Assembly: GCA_027858355.1 (NCBI GenBank) | Contig: JAQICW010000577.1 | Coordinates: 1 to 11,596 of the forward strand | Origin: Desulfobacula sp. | GTDB taxonomy: Bacteria > Desulfobacterota > Desulfobacteria > Desulfobacterales > Desulfobacteraceae | Reading direction: 5' to 3' | Length of the DNA: 11,596 nucleotides | Shown here: positions 7,501-11,596 of the stretch, in pieces | Layout: each line of letters opens with the position of its first letter | Numbering within the stretch: the stretch's first letter is position 1 | Translations under genes and position numbers: made by a program | The notes under the pieces: model-generated | Told to the model about the DNA's origin: nothing | Database searches by the model: none | What the model saw: the letters and a program-made list of their open reading frames with translations, nothing else

Positions 7501-8313
7501 ATGATGGCTACCGATTTACCCCTTGTTTCAATCGTAATTCCTACCTTTAATCAGGCCCAATACCTTCCTGCATGTGTGGATCATTGTATGTTCCAGACCT
7601 ATCCGAATTTGGAAATCATTATTGTTGATGGCGGATCGACAGATGGCACCAAGGCTTACCTTTCCAGTCTGAAGGATAGAATTAGTCAGCTCATCTTTGC
7701 GCCTATAAAGGAGATGGATGCATCCGGTAATATCATACGGGAAGAAAGACAGGTTTATCCTTCTGGTCGTACAATGAGAATTCTCACATTTGATGAGGAT
7801 ATCGGTGCAACTCGAACCTACAACGAGGGGCTATCCCGTGTGAATGGCCTTTATTGTACCTATATTGTGGGGGATGATCTTCCCCTCCCGCATATGGTTG
7901 AAGATTTGGTGGCAGCCTTGGAGAGAACAGGGGCAGATTTTGTTTATTCAGATATGAATCTGATCGATGATGATAGTCAAATTATCCGACAGGTTCGGCT
8001 ACCGGATTACAGCTTTGAGGATTGTTTTGTTAAATGGTATCACATAGGAGTCAGCCATCTTTATCGTACCCTGTGGCATGAAAAAGTCGGGCTCATGGAT
8101 GATGCTTATCGATCTGCAAACGATTATGATCACTATTTACGGTTTGCCATGGCAAATGCCAGTTTTTATCATGTAGCTAAAATACTTTATGCGGTGAGAT
8201 ATCACGGCAAAGGACGTAAAACAGGCCAGCATACAAAATTATGCCATATCAATTTAATTGAAGAATCCAAACGCTGTTCACACCGTGCTCGCAAATGGTT
8301 GAGAGAGCTTTGA
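7501..8313 (+). CDS. family 2 (GT-A) glycosyltransferase
   Basis: Counting from ATG 7504, the product is 269 residues of a compact GT2 domain, an inverting GT-A transferase. It begins LVSIVIPTFNQAQYLP, has the nucleotide-binding DGGSTDGT (42-49), then TRTYNEGL (103-110) and a metal-site VGDD (122-125) in place of the usual D-x-D. ANDYDHYLRFAM (205-216) corresponds to the catalytic-base ED region. No membrane segments are seen. The frame is open back to 7243, but the fold starts at about 7525 and the added residues look non-coding, so 7501 or 7504 is preferred although the ribosome site there is weak. Its first 24 fold residues are closely copied in the stub at 3713. It probably adds one sugar of the repeat unit; donor unknown. 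Confidence 0.85.
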   Translation: MMATDLPLVSIVIPTFNQAQYLPACVDHCMFQTYPNLEIIIVDGGSTDGTKAYLSSLKDRISQLIFAPIKEMDASGNIIREERQVYPSGRTMRILTFDEDIGATRTYNEGLSRVNGLYCTYIVGDDLPLPHMVEDLVAALERTGADFVYSDMNLIDDDSQIIRQVRLPDYSFEDCFVKWYHIGVSHLYRTLWHEKVGLMDDAYRSANDYDHYLRFAMANASFYHVAKILYAVRYHGKGRKTGQHTKLCHINLIEESKRCSHRARKWLREL

Positions 8314-8594
8314 ATGAAACGCATATTTCTCGATTATCGCATTTCAGACAAAAATTTTTTTCTCAGGGCATGCCTATCCACTCAAACAGAAAGTATCTCC
8401 AAAATTTTGGTACCCTTTTTCAAATTGAAAGTAAATTACCGGAACATGATATCAATGGTATTTTTCATAATCTGCAGAACCCGTTCTTTGCCAGCATTAT
8501 CATGCAGGTGACTTATGCCGAAATGAATGGTTTCAACACCCTTTTATAGTGTTAGGATCAGGAAAATGCCAATACTTACCTGAAAGGAATTAAA
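8314..8594 (+). other. gene-free spacer, possibly decayed coding sequence
   Basis: No gene can be supported in these 281 bases. Two overlapping plus-strand frames (ending at 8511 and 8549) have no ribosome site and no recognisable motif. On the minus strand, in the part complementary to about 8436-8542, a frame reads GVETIHFGISHLHDNAGKE and on to IMFR before a stop. It has protein-like composition but no start codon, and a stop lies just upstream. It may be a fragment of a lost gene. The last bases carry AAAGGAA (8583-8589), the ribosome site of the next gene. Confidence 0.4.
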
Positions 8595-10289
8595 ATGTCT
8601 AAGCAGGAATGCGGGGAAAAAGAATTTTTTGTTCATCCAACCACGGAATTGGATGAAAATGTGACAATCGGTAAAAATACAAAAATATGGCATTTTTCCC
8701 ATATTATGAAAAATACCATTATTGGTGCGAATTGTACCATGGGTCAGAATGTTGTAGCCGGTCCAGATGTTTGCATTGGAAACGGGTGTAAAATTCAAAA
8801 TAATGTCTCTTTATACAAAGGTGTTACTTTAGAGGATGACGTTTTCTGTGGCCCTTCCATGGTATTTACCAATGTGTTTAATCCCAGGTCTCATATTAAA
8901 CGGATGAATGAGGTCCGGCCGACGCTGGTGAAAAAAGGTGCCAGCCTTGGTGCAAATAGTACTATTGTTTGTGGGGTAACCATTGGAAAGTATGCTTTTG
9001 TGGGGGCTGGGGCGGTGGTAACAAAGGATGTGCCTGATCACGCATTGGTTATGGGGAATCCAGCACGGCAGACTGGTTGGATGTGTGAATGCGGGGAAAA
9101 ACTGAATCAGGAATTAATCTGTTCTGCGTGCAACAAAACCATTCAACAAAAATCTGCTCCCATCTCTTTTATGAATCTGGAAGCTCAACAGCAAAGAATC
9201 CTGCCGCAAATAGAAAAAAATATCCGGACTGTTTTAACGCACGGAAAATATATCATGGGACCGGAAGTAACGAAACTTGAAAAAAGGCTGGCCGCCTTTG
9301 CTAATGTCCGCCATGTTGTAACCTGTTCTTCTGGAACAGATGCACTATTAATGACCCTCATGGCCTATGGTATAGGCCCTGGTGACGCGGTATTCACAAC
9401 ACCTTTTACCTTTATTGCGACCGCTGAAGTGATCAAGCTTCTTGGTGCAACTCCTGTTTTTGTTGATATTGATCCTGTCACCTTTAATATCGCTGCTCAC
9501 AAGTTGGAAGCATCTATTAAAAAGGTATCACAAGCAGGCCGACTCAAATCCAAGGCAATTATTCCTGTAGACCTTTTTGGCCTTCCTTGCGATTATGAGC
9601 GTATCAATCACATTGCTGCTGAACATGATTTGATTGTTATTGAAGATGCTGCCCAGTCTTTTGGTGCTGAATATAAGGGTAGAATGGCGGGCTCATTGGG
9701 CCATACCGGCTGCACTTCTTTTTTTCCATCAAAACCCCTTGGGTGTTATGGGGATGGGGGGGCGGTATTTACAGATTCAGATGAAGTGGCAGACAAACTT
9801 GCGTCCATAAGGGTTCATGGCAAGGGAAGAGACAAATATGATAATATCCGTTTGGGGATTAATGGCCGTTTGGATACATTGCAGGCGGCAATACTTCTTC
9901 CGAAACTTGACATTTTCCCCCGGGAACTTGAAACCCGGCGTGAAATTGCCAAAATCTACACAGAAATATTATCATATAGAGGAGATCTTTTGACGCTTCC
10001 AGGGGTTTTTCCCGGGATTAAAAGTGCCTGGGCTCTATATGCTTTGCTTGCACCAAATAAAGAAACAAGAGAAACCATACAAAATAGACTCAAGGAAAAA
10101 GGTTTTCCCACAGCGGTGTACTATCCAAAGCCGTTGCATTTACAAACAGTTTTTGCTGATCTGGGTTATGAAAATGGAGATTTTCCCGTGGCAGAAGATT
10201 ATTCTTCCAGAGTATTCAGTGTCCCAATGCATCCCTACCTGTCCGAAAATAATCAGCTTGAAATTTGTAAATATATAGAGTGCAGCTGA
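8595..10289 (+). CDS. wbpD/wbpE: fused sugar N-acetyltransferase (WbpD-like) and PLP aminotransferase (WbpE-like)
   Basis: The 564-residue product joins two enzymes usually encoded separately. Residues about 12-160 form a left-handed beta-helix acetyltransferase with hexapeptide repeats ([55 protein letters not shown]). It resembles WbpD/WlbB, which acetylate the 3-amino group of UDP-GlcNAc3NA using acetyl-CoA. A short linker has cysteines 164, 166, 176 and 179 (C-x-C-x9-C-x2-C), a possible zinc knuckle. Residues about 190-564 are a DegT/DnrJ/EryC1/StrS aminotransferase like WbpE: SSGTDAL (245-251), [21 protein letters not shown] (349-358), and PLP-binding Lys380 in [15 protein letters not shown]. 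It transaminates the 3-keto sugar made by the WbpB-type enzyme encoded next. Reading is continuous with no sign of an assembly join, and the ATG has AAAGGAA five bases before it. Confidence 0.92.
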   Translation: MSKQECGEKEFFVHPTTELDENVTIGKNTKIWHFSHIMKNTIIGANCTMGQNVVAGPDVCIGNGCKIQNNVSLYKGVTLEDDVFCGPSMVFTNVFNPRSHIKRMNEVRPTLVKKGASLGANSTIVCGVTIGKYAFVGAGAVVTKDVPDHALVMGNPARQTGWMCECGEKLNQELICSACNKTIQQKSAPISFMNLEAQQQRILPQIEKNIRTVLTHGKYIMGPEVTKLEKRLAAFANVRHVVTCSSGTDALLMTLMAYGIGPGDAVFTTPFTFIATAEVIKLLGATPVFVDIDPVTFNIAAHKLEASIKKVSQAGRLKSKAIIPVDLFGLPCDYERINHIAAEHDLIVIEDAAQSFGAEYKGRMAGSLGHTGCTSFFPSKPLGCYGDGGAVFTDSDEVADKLASIRVHGKGRDKYDNIRLGINGRLDTLQAAILLPKLDIFPRELETRREIAKIYTEILSYRGDLLTLPGVFPGIKSAWALYALLAPNKETRETIQNRLKEKGFPTAVYYPKPLHLQTVFADLGYENGDFPVAEDYSSRVFSVPMHPYLSENNQLEICKYIECS

Positions 10290-10335
10290 TTTTGTTTGCA
10301 CTTATTTTTAAAAATGAACCCGGAGAATTTATTAT

Positions 10336-11271
10336 ATGGAAAGATTTGCATTAATTGGTGCTGCAGGGTATGTGGCGCCAAGGCATATGAAAGCAATCAA
10401 AGAAACTGGTAATATTTTAGCCGCAGCACTTGACCCCAATGACAGTGTGGGCATTATTGATCGTTACTTTCCTGATGCAGATTTTTTTACGGAGTTTGAG
10501 CGTTTTGACAGACATATCGACAAAAAAAGACGCAAAGGGGAAAAAATAGATTATATCAGTATCTGCTCTCCAAATTATTTGCATGATGCCCATATCAGAT
10601 TTGCGTTGAGGAACAATGCATGTGCAATTTGTGAGAAACCGCTGGTATTGAATCCTTGGAACATTGATGGTCTTGAGGAAATTGAAACAGAAACCGGCGC
10701 ACGTGTTTTTAATATTCTCCAACTCAGGCTTCATCCATCTTTGATTGAGTTGAAGCGGCAGGTGGATGCTCAAAAAAAAGACAGGAAATATGAAATTGAT
10801 TTAACCTATATTACATCCAGGGGAAATTGGTATTCCCGATCTTGGAAAGGGTATAGTGAAAAATCAGGGGGGATTGCAACAAATATTGGAATTCATTTCT
10901 ATGATATGTTGATATGGATTTTTGGTAATGTTCAGCATAATGAGGTACACCTGTTTGAGTCTGATAAATCAGCAGGATTTCTTGAACTTGAGAATGCAAG
11001 GGTCAGATGGTTTTTAAGCGTTGATGAAGCCACACTACCTGAAAATATCAGGACCGCTGGTCAAAGAACTTACCGATCCATAAAAATCGATGGAAAAGAG
11101 ATAGAATTCAGCACAGGATTCACAGACTTGCATACACTAAGCTATGAAGGTATTCTCGCTGGAGATGGCTTTGGATTGAAGGATGCCCGGTCAAGCATTG
11201 AAACTGTTTATACAATTCGTAATAAAGTACCCAATATGAAAAAAGGCGAAGTACACCCGTTTATTCGATAG
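10336..11271 (+). CDS. wbpB: UDP-GlcNAc-uronate 3-dehydrogenase (WbpB/WlbA, Gfo/Idh/MocA family)
   Basis: This 311-residue protein follows the WbpB/WlbA pattern almost end to end: FALIGAAGYVAPRHMKAIK (4-22), ALDPNDSVGIID (31-42), DADFFTEFERFDRH (47-60), YISICSPNYLHDAHIRFAL (73-91), CEKPLVLNPWNIDGLEEIE (99-117) and LQLRLHP (128-134). Lys101 of the EKP motif and His187 in GGIATNIGIHFYDML are the expected catalytic residues. The enzyme oxidises C3 of UDP-N-acetyl-glucosaminuronic acid with tightly bound NAD, recycled by 2-oxoglutarate in known members. The product feeds the fused aminotransferase/acetyltransferase upstream, giving UDP-2,3-diacetamido-glucuronic acid. It starts 46 bases after the fusion gene, with GGAG ten bases before the ATG. 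It is the last clear glycan gene in the window. Confidence 0.94.
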   Translation: MERFALIGAAGYVAPRHMKAIKETGNILAAALDPNDSVGIIDRYFPDADFFTEFERFDRHIDKKRRKGEKIDYISICSPNYLHDAHIRFALRNNACAICEKPLVLNPWNIDGLEEIETETGARVFNILQLRLHPSLIELKRQVDAQKKDRKYEIDLTYITSRGNWYSRSWKGYSEKSGGIATNIGIHFYDMLIWIFGNVQHNEVHLFESDKSAGFLELENARVRWFLSVDEATLPENIRTAGQRTYRSIKIDGKEIEFSTGFTDLHTLSYEGILAGDGFGLKDARSSIETVYTIRNKVPNMKKGEVHPFIR

Positions 11272-11442
11272 GAAGTGTTTTGATGTGCAGGTGATGGTTT
11301 CCTGAGTAGACACAGTTGCTTTCCTCTTATTAAAACCATATTTCATAAATGCTTCTATCTGAGCCCGATAAAATGCCTTGGTTTCAGTATCAGACAAATA
11401 TGCTTGTAACTTTTGGGCGGCTAAACTGATACACCACTGCAT
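11191..11442 (-). CDS. hypothetical protein, leftward, possibly truncated at its 3' end
   Basis: On the minus strand ATG 11442 is preceded by AAGGA (complement of 11448-11452) five bases away, a proper ribosome site. The first 50-57 residues (starting MQWCISLAAQKLQAYLSD, later YRAQIEAFMKYGF) have natural codon use and a helical, soluble look. The remaining residues overlap the 3' end of the WbpB-type gene antisense for 81 bases and look like a shadow. This suggests a gene whose 3' portion was lost when the polysaccharide locus joined here. I do not recognise a family and see no domain. It points away from the 48-bp inverted repeat, with a rightward gene start on the other side. Confidence 0.35.
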   Translation of the reverse strand: MQWCISLAAQKLQAYLSDTETKAFYRAQIEAFMKYGFNKRKATVSTQETITCTSKHFLSNKRVYFAFFHIGYFITNCINSFNA

Positions 11443-11478
11443 ATCTATCCTTGAAATTTAAGAACCTGTCTTTTTTTA

Positions 11479-11508
11479 TTGACGCGCGACACTAAAGCGT
11501 GACATATT
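11479..11508 (+). promoter_or_regulatory. possible sigma-70-like promoter inside the palindrome
   Basis: TTGACG at 11479-11484 and CATATT at 11503-11508 are separated by 18 bases, giving 5/6 and 4/6 matches to the -35 and -10 boxes. They would serve the gene starting at 11556. The -10 box lies at the centre of the inverted repeat, a layout expected for repressor control. The match is modest and may be chance. Confidence 0.3.
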
Positions 11509-11531
11509 AATGTCGCTCTTTAGTGTCGCGC
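11484..11531. repeat. 48-bp nested inverted repeat (operator or terminator)
   Basis: Outer arms GCGCGACACTAAAG (11484-11497) and CTTTAGTGTCGCGC (11518-11531) are perfect. Inside, GACAT and ATGTC pair around an ATTA loop (11506-11509). Across 22 positions per arm I find two differences, one of which would be a G-U wobble in RNA. The sequence also contains four TGTCGC-like half sites spaced 13 bases apart within each arm (GCGACA 11486, GTGACA 11499, TGTCGC 11511 and 11524). This suits binding of two repressor dimers. TATATTTTT follows at 11532-11540, so a rho-independent terminator reading rightward is the competing explanation. A transposon end is a third possibility. Confidence 0.8.
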
Positions 11532-11555
11532 TATATTTTTATGGAGATTACTTTT

Positions 11556-11596
11556 ATGCCGCGTGTTGTGTCTGTCGGGGAATTAGATCTGATTGA
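11556..11596 (+). CDS. start of an unidentified gene, cut by the window edge
   Basis: ATG 11556 has GGAG (11543-11546) nine bases upstream and opens a frame MPRVVSVGELDLI that runs off the right edge. Thirteen residues are too few to name a family. The opening faintly resembles the first strand of some Rossmann-like kinases, but this is not evidence. Its position just after the palindrome suggests that the repeat controls it. Confidence 0.4.
   Translation, partial: MPRVVSVGELDLI

Noticed and set aside
8295..8549. Plus-strand ORFs of 84 and 65 codons (the second is 8314-8511) after the GT2 gene.
   Set aside because: They overlap each other, lack ribosome sites and show no motif. The first begins inside the glycosyltransferase gene.
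10279..10302. Stem AGTGCA/TGCACT around the stop of the fusion gene, as a terminator.
   Set aside because: Only six base pairs with a 12-base loop and a weak T tract, and the downstream WbpB-type gene belongs to the same pathway and is likely co-transcribed.
10417..10773. Minus-strand ORF of 118 codons inside the WbpB-type gene.
   Set aside because: It is antisense to a strongly conserved enzyme and has no domain; a shadow frame.
1..11596. CRISPR arrays, tRNA or rRNA genes, complete insertion sequences.
   Set aside because: No spaced direct repeats, cloverleaf-like or rRNA-like stretches, and no transposase-like protein found on reading the window.

Overview
The window is a plus-strand stretch of a surface-polysaccharide (O-antigen, capsule or exopolysaccharide) biosynthesis locus from a bacterium. 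The moderate-to-low G+C, the Shine-Dalgarno-led genes and the mix of gene types would suit a Gram-negative anaerobe such as a sulfate reducer of the Desulfobacterota. That placement is a guess from style, not from a phylogenetic marker. No rRNA, tRNA, CRISPR array or complete insertion sequence is visible.

Layout. Bases 1-716 hold the C-terminal part of a radical SAM/SPASM protein interrupted by an in-frame TAA. A family 4 glycosyltransferase follows (730-1785). Bases 1786-2066 are a degenerate spacer with a possible methyltransferase remnant. Next is a NodU/TobZ-type carbamoyltransferase (2067-3701), then the stub of a family 2 glycosyltransferase (3713-3796) running in frame into a nucleotide-sugar 4,6-dehydratase whose real start is probably 3908. 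The dehydratase, a UDP-sulfoquinovose synthase homologue (5026-6210) and a UDP-hexose epimerase-type SDR (6204-7199) overlap end to end and look translationally coupled. After another apparently decayed stretch (7200-7500) comes a family 2 glycosyltransferase (7501-8313), a third gene-free spacer (8314-8594), a WbpD-WbpE fusion (8595-10289) and a WbpB-type dehydrogenase (10336-11271). The right end has a short leftward hypothetical ORF, a striking 48-bp inverted repeat and the first codons of a rightward gene cut by the window edge.

Function. The WbpB dehydrogenase, WbpE aminotransferase and WbpD acetyltransferase together convert UDP-GlcNAc-uronic acid to UDP-2,3-diacetamido-2,3-dideoxy-glucuronic acid. 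The WbpA 6-dehydrogenase needed to start that route is not in the window. The SqdB homologue predicts a UDP-sulfoquinovose-type sulfonated sugar donor, the SMK-type dehydratase a 4-keto-6-deoxy-HexNAc, and the carbamoyltransferase an O-carbamoyl decoration. The inferred product is therefore an unusually anionic and decorated glycan. Only two glycosyltransferases are present and no flippase, polymerase or exporter is seen, so the locus must continue outside the window.

The main oddities are the sulfoquinovose gene inside a glycan cluster, the acetyltransferase-aminotransferase fusion with a four-cysteine linker, the interrupted radical SAM gene, the duplicated glycosyltransferase 5' end in front of the dehydratase, the repeated 200-300 bp degenerate spacers between gene blocks (suggesting cassette turnover) and the nested palindrome near the right edge.
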